Part shown: positions 26,760-37,762 of the stretch, piece by piece
Numbering within the stretch: the first letter of the stretch is position 1
How the letters are laid out: every line of letters begins with the position of its first letter
Assembly: GCA_963824085.1 (NCBI GenBank)
Contig: CAWGNT010000013.1
Coordinates: 186,001-250,000 of the forward strand
Direction: 5' to 3'
Length of the DNA: 64,000 nucleotides
Source: JARRNE01 sp963824085
Lineage (GTDB): Bacteria > Pseudomonadota > Gammaproteobacteria > Chromatiales > Chromatiaceae
Program-made: the position numbers and the translations under genes
Notes under the pieces: generated by a model
Seen by the model: only the letters and a program-made list of their open reading frames with translations
Databases searched by the model: none
Told to the model about the DNA's origin: nothing

Positions 26760-28208
26760 TCACACCGTATAGGTCGATGAGGCCGTTCCGCCGCCGCTGC
26801 CCGTCCAGTCCGTGTGAAAGAACTCCCCCCTTGGCCTGTCCACCCGTTCGTAGGTATGGGCGCCGAAGTAGTCTCGCTGGGCCTGGAGCAGGTTCGCCGG
26901 CAGGCGCGGCGCGCGGTATCCGTCGTAGAACGCGAGGGCGGAGGTAATGGCGGGCGCGGGGATGCCCAGCTCGATCGAGAGTGCGGCCGCCTTGCGCCAG
27001 CCAGGAAGGGTGCGGGTGATCTCGCCCCGGAAAAAGCCGTCCTGGAGCAGGTTCTCCAGCGCGTCGTCGCGGTCGAAGGCCGCCTTGATGTCGTTCAGGA
27101 AACGGCTGCGAATGATACAACCGCCGCGCCACATCAAGGCGATGTCGCCGAGCTCGAGTCGCCAGCCATATTCCCTCGCCGCCTCTCGCATCAGCATGTA
27201 GCCCTGGGCGTAGGAGCAAATCTTGGATGCGTACAGGGCATCGTGGATGTGCTGAATGTAGGCAGTGTGATCGCCGGAAAAGGCGGTGGTTTCCGCGGGC
27301 AGGAGCGCTGCGGCCCGCAGCCGTTCCTCTTTCATCGCCGAGAGGCAGCGGGCAAATACTGCCTCGCCGATCAGTGTGAGCGGGATGCCGAGCTCCATGG
27401 CGTTGATCCCGGTCCATTTGCCCGTGCCCTTCTGGCCCGCCGTGTCCAGGATTTTGTCGATCAGGGGCTCGCCGTCCTCGTCGCGGCGCTTGAGGATCTC
27501 GGCAGTGATCTCGATGAGGTATGAGTCGAGCACACCCCGGTTCCACTCGGCGAACACGGACTGAACCTCGTCCACCGGCAGCCCGAGTCCTTCGCGCATG
27601 AGGAAGTAGGCCTCGGCAATGAGCTGCATGTCGCCGTACTCGATGCCGTTGTGGACCATCTTCACGTAGTGGCCCGCCCCCTCATCGCCGACCCATTGGC
27701 AACAAGGCACGCCGTCCACCTTCGCTGCGATGGACTGGAAGACATCCTTTACGAGGGGCCAGGCCGCGGGGTTGCCGCCGGGCATGATGGAGGGGCCGCG
27801 GCGAGCGCCTTCCTCGCCCCCGGAGACGCCGGTGCCGACGAACAGAATGCCCCTTTCCGCCAGCGCGCGGGTGCGGCGCACGCTGTCGGGAAAGTGGGAG
27901 TTGCCTCCGTCGACTATGCAGTCGCCTCGATCGAGATGGGGCACCAGGGCGTCGATGAAGTGGTCGACGACCTCCCCGGCGCGGACCATGAGCATCACCT
28001 TGCGGGGCTTTGCTAGCGCGCCTAACAGCTCTTCGATGGAATGGGTACCGATGACCTGTGTGCCCTTGGCTGGTCCCGCGAGGAACTCGTCCACTTTGCT
28101 CGTCGTACGGTTGAACACGGCGACTCGGAACCCGTGGTCGTTCATGTTGAGCACCAGGTTCTGGCCCATGACAGCCAGTCCGATGAGCCCGATATCCGCG
28201 TCTTGCAT
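26760..28208 (-). CDS. gnd: 6-phosphogluconate dehydrogenase, decarboxylating
   Basis: A 482-residue enzyme, the long NADP-dependent dimeric type. It oxidises 6-phosphogluconate to ribulose 5-phosphate and CO2 in the oxidative pentose phosphate pathway. Signatures: GLAVMGQNLVLNM (Rossmann), FNRTTSKVDEF, DGGNSHFPDS, GTGVSGGEEGARRGPS, KMVHNGIEYGDMQLIAEAY and GTGKWTGINAMELGIP. Its product is also the substrate of phosphoribulokinase (prkB in this window). The C-terminal HTDWTGSGGG end is intact. Confidence 0.97.
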   Translation of the reverse strand: MQDADIGLIGLAVMGQNLVLNMNDHGFRVAVFNRTTSKVDEFLAGPAKGTQVIGTHSIEELLGALAKPRKVMLMVRAGEVVDHFIDALVPHLDRGDCIVDGGNSHFPDSVRRTRALAERGILFVGTGVSGGEEGARRGPSIMPGGNPAAWPLVKDVFQSIAAKVDGVPCCQWVGDEGAGHYVKMVHNGIEYGDMQLIAEAYFLMREGLGLPVDEVQSVFAEWNRGVLDSYLIEITAEILKRRDEDGEPLIDKILDTAGQKGTGKWTGINAMELGIPLTLIGEAVFARCLSAMKEERLRAAALLPAETTAFSGDHTAYIQHIHDALYASKICSYAQGYMLMREAAREYGWRLELGDIALMWRGGCIIRSRFLNDIKAAFDRDDALENLLQDGFFRGEITRTLPGWRKAAALSIELGIPAPAITSALAFYDGYRAPRLPANLLQAQRDYFGAHTYERVDRPRGEFFHTDWTGSGGGTASSTYTV

Positions 28209-28297
28209 AAGGCGTCTCCGCAGGGAATCGACGTCGACTCCATCGGATTATAACCAGCGGGCACGGCTGATCCGTAGCCCTAAACGACCGTGGCGAG

Positions 28298-28327
28298 TTG
28301 ATTACACTGTTGTTTTCGGGGTAAACT
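28298..28327 (+). promoter_or_regulatory. Candidate promoter upstream of lytic transglycosylase copy 2
   Basis: TTGATT (28298-28303) and TAAACT (28322-28327) with an 18-bp spacer containing a T-run, in an A/T-rich patch about 120 bp before the ATG at 28445. It was assigned by eye. Confidence 0.4.
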
Positions 28328-28444
28328 CTACGGGCTGCTTGCGGCGGCCCAATGCTGGAATGCGCGGGCACAATATCTCGATGCGGGCGGGCGCAGGGTC
28401 GCCCCCGGATCGCTAAGCTAGCAAGTCTTACTGACGGTGCGCCG

Positions 28445-29293
28445 ATGCGATTTAGATGTGGGAATACCCTGGCCTTGTTTGCCGCTGGCCTTACGATGAT
28501 CACGGCGCTACCCGTGAGCGCGCAAGAGCTTCCCTCCTTTGAAGAGATCTATCGATCCAACGATCCGCATGACCTCACGGCGTGGGGACTTCGCTTCGAG
28601 CGTGGCGTAGGCGTCACCCAGGATGCGACCAACGCAGTGCGGCTATACTGCAAAGCCGCCCGCAAGGGAGATGTGGAGGCCAAGTACCAGCTCGGCCAGG
28701 TCTACGCCTTTGGCCGTGGTGTCCCCCGCGACGAGGCGCTTGCCGCTGCTTGGCTCTACCAGGCCGCGCAAGGGAAGGACCGGCGCGCCAAGGTTTTGCT
28801 GAAGGTCCTCAAGGTCGAGGGCAAGCCGAAGCGTAAGGCCGTTTGCCCGCTAAGTGCAGGTCTGCGCATCGCCTCGCGTCCGCATCGAGCCGCCACTGCA
28901 GAGGTGGTCCGTCTGGTCAAAGCTCTCGCTCCGAAGTACTCGCTGAATCCCAACCTTGTCCTCGCTGTCATTGAGGTCGAGTCCAACTTCAACCCCTCGG
29001 CCGTCTCCCCAAAGAATGCCCAGGGAATCATGCAGCTCATTCCGGCGACCGCCGAGCGCTTTGGTGTGCGCGACGTGTGGGACGTCGAGCAGAATCTGCG
29101 CGGCGGCATGGCCTATCTGCGCTGGCTCCTCGACTACTTCGACGGTGACGTGAAACGGGCGCTTGCCGGCTACAACGCCGGCGAGAAGGCGGTGGAGCGC
29201 CATGGCGGGATCCCGCCCTATGCCGAGACACAGGCGTACGTCCAGCGCATTATGAAGCGGATCGGCGCAGAGGGTGAGCTGGGCGCCGGCTGA
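28445..29293 (+). CDS. SEL1-repeat lytic transglycosylase (SLT domain), copy 2
   Basis: A 282-residue envelope protein with a clean signal peptide (MRFRCGNTLALFAAGLTMIT, then ALPVSAQ). SEL1 repeats are at about 44-125 and the SLT domain at about 150-275: catalytic Glu179 in AVIEVESNFNPS, GIMQLIPATAERFGV, NLRGGMAYLRWLLDYFDGDV and ALAGYNAGEKAVERHG. It shares this domain order and most motif residues with the protein at 24215-25057, so the two are paralogues 4 kb apart. The ATG at 28445 is chosen for the signal peptide; upstream codons encode no signal. Confidence 0.9.
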   Translation: MRFRCGNTLALFAAGLTMITALPVSAQELPSFEEIYRSNDPHDLTAWGLRFERGVGVTQDATNAVRLYCKAARKGDVEAKYQLGQVYAFGRGVPRDEALAAAWLYQAAQGKDRRAKVLLKVLKVEGKPKRKAVCPLSAGLRIASRPHRAATAEVVRLVKALAPKYSLNPNLVLAVIEVESNFNPSAVSPKNAQGIMQLIPATAERFGVRDVWDVEQNLRGGMAYLRWLLDYFDGDVKRALAGYNAGEKAVERHGGIPPYAETQAYVQRIMKRIGAEGELGAG

Positions 29294-29372
29294 TCAGCCT
29301 GCTCGATCCCGACCGCGAGCGGTTAGTCCGACTGCGGGCTTCGAGGATCTACCCAACCGGGCCGACGCGTAG

Positions 29373-29398
29373 GGCGCAATAGCGAAGCGTATTGCGCC
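29373..29398. repeat. Palindromic GGCGCAATA element
   Basis: A 9-bp perfect stem, GGCGCAATA and TATTGCGCC, around the 8-base loop GCGAAGCG, followed 14 bp later by another GGCGCAATACG arm. This GCGAAGCGTATTGC type of palindrome is a familiar intergenic repeat in gamma- and betaproteobacteria. Only this copy was noticed here. Confidence 0.6.
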
Positions 29399-29572
29399 GG
29401 ATGAGGGTAACAATGCGGCGCAATACGGGCGCCCAGGTCTCAGCGGTTTTAGAAAGTCCCCGCGAGGCGTCGTAGCCAACCGGCGAGCTTATGGGATGCC
29501 GGGCGACCATCCTGATCGTCCGCTGCGCGACTTGAAAAACCCGTCTCCCTCCTATAGCTTCCCTTACAGTCC

Positions 29573-29655
29573 ATGCTGGGGGTGCTCGACGGCGTCGGGC
29601 TGAGAATGACCCTTAGAACCTGATCCGGTTAATGCCGGCGGAGGGAAGCCAGGGC
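29573..29655 (+). ncRNA. TPP riboswitch (THI element)
   Basis: The conserved core is present in order: GGGGGTGC at 29577, GGGCTGAGAATGACCCTTAG around 29597-29616, then GAACCTGATCCGGTTAATGC and CGGCGGAGGGAA to about 29647. These are the TPP-binding arms of the THI box. It lies 60 bp upstream of thiC, so thiamine pyrophosphate should repress ThiC synthesis, as established for this family. Confidence 0.93.
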
Positions 29656-29711
29656 GGGCTCTGTATCCGTTGCGGCTCGCGCGCTTTCCCTGCTTCACCC
29701 AGAGGTAGATT

Positions 29712-31604
<1,893 letters not shown>

Positions 31605-31629
31605 GCCCCTGGATGATCGAGTGATCTAC

Positions 31630-32026
31630 ATGTCCAATCGTGCTTCTGACTGGTTCGCGCAGGCTGTTCGAGACCTGGAGCAGGCACGTGAGTCTGAGCA
31701 GGCGGAGCGACATGAATGGGCCTGCTTCGCGGCCCAACAAGCCGCCGAGAAGGCGGTCAAGGCGCTCCACCTGGCACGCGGACAAGAGGCGTGAGGCCAT
31801 GTCATCGCCAGGCTGTTGAAAGAGCTGCGATGGAGACCCCCGCGCTCCTAGTTGACAAGGCTCGCGTGCTGGACAACTTTTACGTTCTACTCGTTACGCC
31901 AACGGCCACCCCGAAGGCGCACCCTTCGAGCACTACGGCCCCTTGCAGAGGAGAGATGGAATCGCCTATGCCCGTGAGACCGTTGACTTCGTCCGTTCTC
32001 AGATGGCCCGACCGGAGGGAAGTTGA
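31630..32026 (+). pseudogene. HEPN-domain (toxin-like) gene, disrupted
   Basis: The frame opens MSNRASDWFAQAVRDLEQAR and continues ACFAAQQAAEKAVKALHL, a classic HEPN-domain start. At 31792-31794 a TGA stands where the family has Trp before GHVIARLLKEL, which continues in the same frame. A frameshift near 31840 moves to ALLVDKARVLDNFYV. A second shift near 31890 moves to RYANGHPEGAPFEHYGPLQ and ARETVDFVRSQMARPEGS, then TGA. The order of these blocks is that of intact HEPN proteins, so this is one gene with a nonsense change and two frameshifts. HEPN proteins pair with minimal nucleotidyltransferases (next entry). Confidence 0.75.
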
Positions 32027-32232
32027 CGCTGCCGCCGGAGATCTTGAGCTATACCATTCAGGAGTGGCAGCGGCTCGCGCAGGAGGCTGGTCGCTTCGCC
32101 CAAGCGGTGCAGCGGCAGACGGTATGGCTGAGGGAGCGAAGCGGCTCGTCGGCGCAGTCCCAGCAGGTACGGCGCCAGGTCCCCAGGACTACCCCCACGC
32201 CCGGGTCGCCAGTAACAGATCTTTCCCCCTGA
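32023..32232 (+). pseudogene. Minimal nucleotidyltransferase remnant (C-terminus only)
   Basis: Immediately after the HEPN gene, a frame reads LPPEILSYTIQEWQRLAQEA and GRFAQAVQRQTVWLRER. This resembles the last ~35 residues of MNT-type nucleotidyltransferases (pattern: PYTxEEWERL ... GxFAxxVxxxxxWLxxR). The catalytic GSxxxGxxxxxSDxD region is missing. The rest of the frame to 32232 has no family look. A likely deletion joined the end of HEPN to the end of its partner. Confidence 0.5.
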
Positions 32233-32251
32233 TCTGACCCTCGCTCCGCGA

Positions 32252-33748
32252 TTAACCCCGCTTCCGACTGCTTGCCCGCGTGGCAGTAACAAGCGCCTGT
32301 GCGGGGATTGGCCGTGCGTCGGGGATGTTGGCCTTCGGTTGGTGCCAGCCGCCACCGAGGGCCTTGATGAGCAGAACACTGGCCGTTAGGCGTCGGCCCT
32401 GGAGATTAACTGCCGTCAGCTCGCTGCTGAGCTGAGTGGCCTGCGCTGTGACCACATTGAGATAGCTCACGGTTCCCGCCTTGTACTGGTTCAGGTTCAA
32501 CTGCACGGACCGGCGGGCAGCGGCGACTGCCGCGTCCTGCGCTGCGGCCTCCTGGGCGAGGATGCGCAGCGTCGCCAGGTTGTCTTCCACCTCCTGAAAG
32601 CCGGCGAGCACGGTTTGGCGGTAGTTGGCGACGCTCGCGTCGTAGGCGGCGACGGCCTGAGCCGTCTGGGCGCGGCGTAGGCCCGCGTCGAACAGTGTAC
32701 CGGCCAGTGCGGGCCCCAGAGACCAGAAGCGGTTGCCCGCCGACAGGACCTTCGAGAAGTCGGTGCCCTGGTACCCGCCGGATGCGGAAAGGCTGAGCGT
32801 CGGGAAGAACGCGGCCTTAGCGACGCCGATCTCGGCGTTGGCGGCGGCCACCCGGCGTTCGGCGCTCGCGATATCGGGACGGCGCTCCAGGAGCTGGGAG
32901 GGGACGCCGGTCGGGATCGGCGGGATTTTGGCCGGTTGTATCCCCGGCGGCAGCTCGAAGGTCGCCGGGGGCCGGCCGATCAGGACGGCGATGGCGTGCT
33001 CGAGCTGTGCCCGCTGCACGCCCACCTCGATTGCTTGAGCCTGGGTCGTCTTCAGCTGGGTGTCCGCCTGCACCACGTCCACCTTGGAGACCACGCCCGC
33101 CGCATAGCGGTTCTCGGTGATCTCGAGCGCCCGCTTGTAGGCGGCGACGGTACGGTCCAGCAGCCGCTTACGCGCATCGGCGAGCCGCAGCAGGAAGTAG
33201 TCCTGGGCCAGGTTGGCCTGGGCGCTGAGAAGCACGGACTCCAGGTCCGCGGCGCTCGCCTGCGCGCCAGCTTCGTTGGCCTCGACCTGGCGTCTGACCC
33301 GCCCCCACAGGTCGATCTCCCAGGGCAGGCTGAGGGCGAAGGAATGGGTGGTCACCGTCGGTCCTCCAATCGAGATCGGTACCTGGCCGCCGCCGATGGT
33401 CGATTGGGAGCGGACCACCGAGGCGTCGCCGGAGAGGCTCGGGAAGAGTCCGGTCCGGGCCTGCTGAACCAGCGCCTGAGACTGGCGGAGTTGGGCCGCC
33501 GCGGCTTGCGCGTTCTGGTTGGAGACGGCGACCTGGGCCTCCAGGGCGTTCAACTGCGGGTCACCGAAGACCTCCCACCACGGGCTCCGGGGCAGATGGT
33601 CAGCCGGTGCGGCGAGCTTCCAGGTCCTGTTTTCCCTATAGGCGGCGGGGACCCTGACGGCCGGCCGCACATAGTCCGGCCCTACCATGCACCCCGCCGG
33701 CAGGATCACCGCGGCGACGAGTGGAAGGGTTCGGATCAGCGCGCGCAT
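32252..33748 (-). CDS. RND efflux outer membrane lipoprotein (NodT/OprM family)
   Basis: A 498-residue outer-membrane channel. The lipobox LPAGC at about residues 16-20 gives a lipidated Cys, followed by MVGPDYVRPAVRVPAAY, typical of NodT. Two OEP domains repeat the pattern of long helices; FALSLPWEIDLWGRVRRQVE and ERRPDIASAERRVAAANAEI are strong family motifs. It serves as exit duct for the RND pump encoded upstream (42.2-34.2 kb, same strand), comparable to OpmB in MuxABC-OpmB. The ATG at 33748 gives the signal peptide. A 500-bp gap with palindromic repeats separates it from the mdtC-like gene. Confidence 0.92.
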   Translation of the reverse strand: MRALIRTLPLVAAVILPAGCMVGPDYVRPAVRVPAAYRENRTWKLAAPADHLPRSPWWEVFGDPQLNALEAQVAVSNQNAQAAAAQLRQSQALVQQARTGLFPSLSGDASVVRSQSTIGGGQVPISIGGPTVTTHSFALSLPWEIDLWGRVRRQVEANEAGAQASAADLESVLLSAQANLAQDYFLLRLADARKRLLDRTVAAYKRALEITENRYAAGVVSKVDVVQADTQLKTTQAQAIEVGVQRAQLEHAIAVLIGRPPATFELPPGIQPAKIPPIPTGVPSQLLERRPDIASAERRVAAANAEIGVAKAAFFPTLSLSASGGYQGTDFSKVLSAGNRFWSLGPALAGTLFDAGLRRAQTAQAVAAYDASVANYRQTVLAGFQEVEDNLATLRILAQEAAAQDAAVAAARRSVQLNLNQYKAGTVSYLNVVTAQATQLSSELTAVNLQGRRLTASVLLIKALGGGWHQPKANIPDARPIPAQALVTATRASSRKRG

Positions 33749-34249
33749 TTCAAGTCTCTCCGTTATTCCTGGGCCTGGGCCTTGTCGTTTGCTCGTACCT
33801 AGGCCGGAGCTTGCACCAGTGTCGACGTATTTCACTGTTGGTGCCCCGGTGACAGGAGCGGCACGTCAGCGTGTCATAGGAGTCCGCTTGCGGGCGACCC
33901 CGAGAGCGCCTTCGTCTTGGGCTGCACGCAAGCCGGCTCCCACGACGAGAATTTCCTCGTACCCAAGCTCCCGCTTGGGTACGCATTCCCTGAAGCTCTG
34001 CTTCCCTCGGCCAATCCGTTGGCTCCGGGTCTGGCGCAGTCGAAGCAGCGCTTCGGAGAGGAGGGTGCCCAAGCCGGAGCTTGGGCACCAGGGTCAAAGA
34101 CTACTTAAGCAGTTCCCCCGGGGGATCTCGAGGCGGCATTTCTTCGCTCACGTTCGACATTTGCCGACGCTAGCGCTGTAAGCTTTTTCCCCCTTTGAGG
34201 GGAGATGTTGAGATGGGGTGTAAGCCTTGAAGATACGCGATCGCCACCG
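33749..34249. other. Intergenic region between mdtC-like and outer-membrane-factor genes
   Basis: About 500 bp in the middle of the efflux operon. It is occupied mainly by the palindromic repeat block at 33959-34092. A fragment CTAGGCCGGAGCTTGCACCA near 33799 looks like a decayed third arm of the same family. No coding frame. Confidence 0.5.
33959..34092. repeat. BIME-like palindromic block, copy 1
   Basis: Ordered hairpins: GTACCCAAGC/GCTTGGGTAC (33959-33982, 10-bp stem), then GAAGCTCTGCTTCC, then CGAAGCAGCGCTTCG, then GTGCCCAAGC/GCTTGGGCAC ending CACCAGGGTCAA. The same four elements in the same order are in 37531-37688, so this is a composite repeat and not chance palindromes. Confidence 0.8.
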
Positions 34250-37200
34250 TCAGCTCCCACCCCCCTTCCTAACCTCCCCTCTACCAGAGGGGACGAATTT
34301 GTTTGTATCGCCGCGAGCCGACCGGCTCCGTAGACACCACAGGCGGAAGCGGTCCAGGTACAGGTACACCACTGGGGTCGTATAAAGGGTCAGGAGCTGA
34401 CTGAGGGTCAGCCCCCCGACGATGGCGATGCCCAGGGGAATCCGCAGCTCCGCCCCCTCGCCGCCGCCGAGGGCCAGGGGCAGGGCACCGAACATGGCGG
34501 CCAGGGTGGTCATCATGATGGGGCGGAAGCGCAGCAGGCAGGCCTGATAGATGGCGTGGTCCGGCGGGATGCCCTGGGTGCGCTCGGCGTGGAGGGCAAA
34601 GTCCACCATCATGATGGCGTTCTTCTTGACGATGCCGATCAGCAGGATGACCCCGATCAGGGCCATGATGGTGAAGTCCTCACCGAAGGCCAGCAGGGCG
34701 AGCAGGGCACCGACCCCGGCGGAGGGCAAGGTCGAGAGGATTGTAATGGGATGGACGTAGCTCTCGTAGAGGATGCCGAGCACGACGTAGACGGTGATCA
34801 GCGCCGCCAGGATCAGCCAGGGTTGCGAGTTCAGCGATGCCTGGAACGCGCGGGCGGTGCTCTGGAAGCCGCCGTGGATCGAGGTCGGCACCCCGATCTG
34901 GAGCATGGTCTCGTCGATTGCCCGCACGGCGTCGCTCAGGGACTTGCCCGGCGCCAAATTGAAGGAGATGGTAGTCGCGACGAACTCGCCCTGATGATTG
35001 ACCGCGAGGGAGGTTTCGGTCGGCTCGTGCCGGCTCACGGCGGTCAGCGGTACCTGATTCCCGGAGGGGCTGCGGACTTCGATCTCCCCCAGCGAGCTTG
35101 GCCGCTGCCAGTACTGGGGCGCGACCTCCATCACCACGTGGTACTGGTTGAGCGGGGCGTAGATGGTCGAGACCTGCCGCTGACCGAAGGCATCGTAGAG
35201 GGTCGCGTCGATCAGCTTGGTGGTCAGTCCGAGACGGCGGGCGGTGTCCCGGTCGATGGTCAGGGTGGTCTGCAGGCCTTTGTTTTGTTGGTCCGTGTTG
35301 ACGTCCACGAGTTCGGGGCGCCGGCTGAGGGCTTGCTCCAGCTTCGGGGTCCAGGCCCGCAGTTCCTTGATGCTGTCCCCCTGAAGGCTGTACTGGAACT
35401 CGGCGGAGCTGTGGCGGCCGCCCATGCGGATATCCTGAAACGAGCGGAAATAGAGCCGCGCCCCGGGCTCCTTCGCCAGCTTGCCGCGCAGCCGGGCCAT
35501 GACCTGACCGGCTGAGATCTTGCGCTTGCTGAGCGGCTTCAGGGTGACGTACATGAAGCCCGAGTTGCGCTGTCCGCCGCCGGTGAAGCCCACCACGGTC
35601 GCGACCGCGGGATCCGCCCGCACGATTCGCATGAAGTCTGCGACCTTCTGGCTCATGGCCTGGAAGGAGATGCTCTGGTCGGCCACGATGGAGCCGCCCA
35701 GCCGCCCGGTATCCTGCTGGGGAAAGAACCCCTTGGGCACCGCCGAGTAGAGGTAGACGTTCAGGGCGACGGTCGCCGCCAGCGTCAGCATGGTGAGGCG
35801 CGGGTGGCGCAGCGCCACCTGGAGGCTCCGCTCGTAATGGCTGTGCAGCCAGTTAAAGGAGGTCTCCAAGGCACGCATGAAGCGTCCTTCCTTCGCTGCC
35901 GAGTGGGGCCGTAGCAGCCGCGCGGCCATGGTCGGTGTGGTAGTCAGAGAGATCACTAGCGAGATCAGGACCGCCACCGAGAGGACGACCGCAAACTCGC
36001 GAAACAGCCGTCCGATGATCCCCCCCATGAGCAGAACCGGCAGGAAGACCGCCACCAGGGACAGGCTCATGGACAGCACGGTGAAGCCCACCTCCCGCGC
36101 GCCCTGGACTGCGGCAGCAAACGGCGACAGCCCGCGCTCGATGTGGCGCGAGATGTTCTCCAGGACCACGATGGCGTCGTCCACCACGAAGCCGGTGGCG
36201 ATGGTCAGGGCGGTCAGCGAGAGGTTGTCGATGCTGTAGCCGGCCAGGTACATGACGCCGAAGGTCCCCACGAGGGACACCGGCACGGCGACCGCCGGGA
36301 TCAGGGTGGTGCGCGCCTTGCGCAGGAACAGGAAGACCACCAGGATCACCAGGGTCACCGCGATGGCGAGCGCCTTTTCCACGTCCCAGATCGAGGCGCG
36401 GATGGTCGGCGTGCGGTCCATGACCACGTTGAGGTTGACCGCCTGCGGGATGGAGGCCCGCAGCACCGGCAGGATTGCGCGAATCCGGCCCACCACGTCG
36501 ATGATGTTCGATCCCGGCTGCCCGGTGATGATCAACAGCACGGCCGGCTGGCCGTCGGCGAGACCCGTGTGGCGCAGATCCTCGATCGAGTCCACCACCT
36601 CCGCCACGTCCGACAGGCGCACCGGCGCTCCGTTGCGGTAGGCGATGATCAGGGGCGCGAACTCGGCGGCCGTTTTCGCCTGGTCGTTCGCGTAGATCTG
36701 CCAATGCCGCGTGTCGTCCGCGACCGAGCCCTTGGGCCGGTTCGCGTTGGCCGTCGCCAGTGCGGTTCGGACGTCCTCGAGACCGATCCCGTAGCTGTTA
36801 AGGGCCGCGGGGTTCAGCTCCACCCGCACCGCGGGCAGGGAGCTGCCGCCGACCCGGACCTCCCCGACCCCCTGGATCTGGGCGATCTTCTGGGCCAGCA
36901 CCGTCGAGGCCGCATCGTACATCTGACCCTGGGTCAGGGTGTCCGAGGTCAGGGACATGATCATGATGGGGGCGGCCGCCGGATTGACCTTGTGGTACGT
37001 CGGGTTGTGGCGGAGGCTGCTCGGCAGGTCCACCCGGGCGGCGGCGATCGCTGCCTGCACGTCCCGGGCCGCGCCGTCGATGTCACGGTCTAGATCGAAC
37101 TGCAGGGTGATGCGGGTGCCGCCCTGGGTGCTCGAGGAGGTCATCTCGGTTACCCCGGCGATGCGGCCGAGGCGACGCTCCAGTGGCGTGGCCACGGTGC

Positions 37201-37381
37201 TCGCCACCGTCTCGGGGCTGGCGCCGGGCAGGGGCGCATGGACCGAAATGGTGGGAAAGTCCACCTGGGGCAGGGGCGCCACCGGCAGCAGCGGAAAGGC
37301 GGAGACACCCGCCAGGGCGAGCCCCAGTGTCAGCAAAGTGGTCGCCACCGGACGGCGGATGAAGATCTCGGTGAAATGCAT
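34250..37381 (-). CDS. mdtC: RND multidrug efflux transporter, MdtC/MuxC type
   Basis: A 1043-residue inner-membrane RND pump subunit. It begins MHFTEIFIRRPVATTLLTLG, has LPQVDFPTISV and PGASPETVASTVATPLERRL, the proton-relay Asp pair in GFVVDDAIVVLENI (TM4), and the TM10 Lys in IVKKNAIMMVDFAL. It is a full-length paralogue of the next upstream gene; such two-pump operons form heterotrimers (MdtB2C in E. coli, MuxBC in Pseudomonas). Unusually, 380 bp of palindromic repeats, not the usual overlap, separate it from mdtB. Confidence 0.92.
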   Translation of the reverse strand: MHFTEIFIRRPVATTLLTLGLALAGVSAFPLLPVAPLPQVDFPTISVHAPLPGASPETVASTVATPLERRLGRIAGVTEMTSSSTQGGTRITLQFDLDRDIDGAARDVQAAIAAARVDLPSSLRHNPTYHKVNPAAAPIMIMSLTSDTLTQGQMYDAASTVLAQKIAQIQGVGEVRVGGSSLPAVRVELNPAALNSYGIGLEDVRTALATANANRPKGSVADDTRHWQIYANDQAKTAAEFAPLIIAYRNGAPVRLSDVAEVVDSIEDLRHTGLADGQPAVLLIITGQPGSNIIDVVGRIRAILPVLRASIPQAVNLNVVMDRTPTIRASIWDVEKALAIAVTLVILVVFLFLRKARTTLIPAVAVPVSLVGTFGVMYLAGYSIDNLSLTALTIATGFVVDDAIVVLENISRHIERGLSPFAAAVQGAREVGFTVLSMSLSLVAVFLPVLLMGGIIGRLFREFAVVLSVAVLISLVISLTTTPTMAARLLRPHSAAKEGRFMRALETSFNWLHSHYERSLQVALRHPRLTMLTLAATVALNVYLYSAVPKGFFPQQDTGRLGGSIVADQSISFQAMSQKVADFMRIVRADPAVATVVGFTGGGQRNSGFMYVTLKPLSKRKISAGQVMARLRGKLAKEPGARLYFRSFQDIRMGGRHSSAEFQYSLQGDSIKELRAWTPKLEQALSRRPELVDVNTDQQNKGLQTTLTIDRDTARRLGLTTKLIDATLYDAFGQRQVSTIYAPLNQYHVVMEVAPQYWQRPSSLGEIEVRSPSGNQVPLTAVSRHEPTETSLAVNHQGEFVATTISFNLAPGKSLSDAVRAIDETMLQIGVPTSIHGGFQSTARAFQASLNSQPWLILAALITVYVVLGILYESYVHPITILSTLPSAGVGALLALLAFGEDFTIMALIGVILLIGIVKKNAIMMVDFALHAERTQGIPPDHAIYQACLLRFRPIMMTTLAAMFGALPLALGGGEGAELRIPLGIAIVGGLTLSQLLTLYTTPVVYLYLDRFRLWCLRSRSARGDTNKFVPSGRGEVRKGGGS

Positions 37382-37762
37382 CGCTCGCCGCGTCTCAGTG
37401 GATTTGGCCCGCGATCGTCACGCGGTCGGAGTCTGTTGAACCACGAAGGACACGAAGAACGCGAAGGATTTTCACCAGAAAGCCCATCGGACCGTACCGC
37501 AGCACGAAGCAATGCGACGGTGAGTTTCCTGGTACCCAAGCTCCGGCTTGGGTACGCGGATCCGGAAGCTCTGCTTCCCGACGCCGCTCCGGAAGCTCGG
37601 GTTCGGCGGCGTCGAAGCAGAGCTTCGGCGATGATGGTGCCCAAGCTGGAGCTTGGGCACCAGGTCTGGGTGGAGCTTGGGCACCAGGGTCAAGTTCCAT
37701 TCTTCGTGTCCTTCGTGCTCTTCGTGGTGAATGTTCATACGCGCGTAAAGCAGCGGACTTCA
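37382..37762. other. Intergenic region between mdtB-like and mdtC-like genes
   Basis: A 380-bp gap inside the operon, filled by nested repeats. The outer arms are a CACGAAGGACACGAAG-type sequence at 37439-37463 and its inverse CTTCGTGTCCTTCGTG at 37701-37728. Inside is the palindromic block 37531-37688. No coding frame; the mdtC-like gene has no strong ribosome site visible. Confidence 0.55.
37531..37688. repeat. BIME-like palindromic block, copy 2
   Basis: GTACCCAAGC/GCTTGGGTAC first, then GAAGCTCTGCTTCC, CGAAGCAGAGCTTCG, then GTGCCCAAGC/GCTTGGGCAC, with a further half-arm GGAGCTTGGGCACCAGGG. Element order and spacing match copy 1 at 33959-34092. Confidence 0.82.

Noticed and set aside
31792..31794. 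In-frame TGA in the HEPN gene as selenocysteine or recoded Trp
   Set aside because: The same gene has two frameshifts and a truncated partner, and other genes use TGA as a normal stop; ordinary decay is simpler.
33749..37762. Palindromic clusters as CRISPR repeats
   Set aside because: No regular repeat-spacer spacing; they are nested inverted repeats in two composite blocks.
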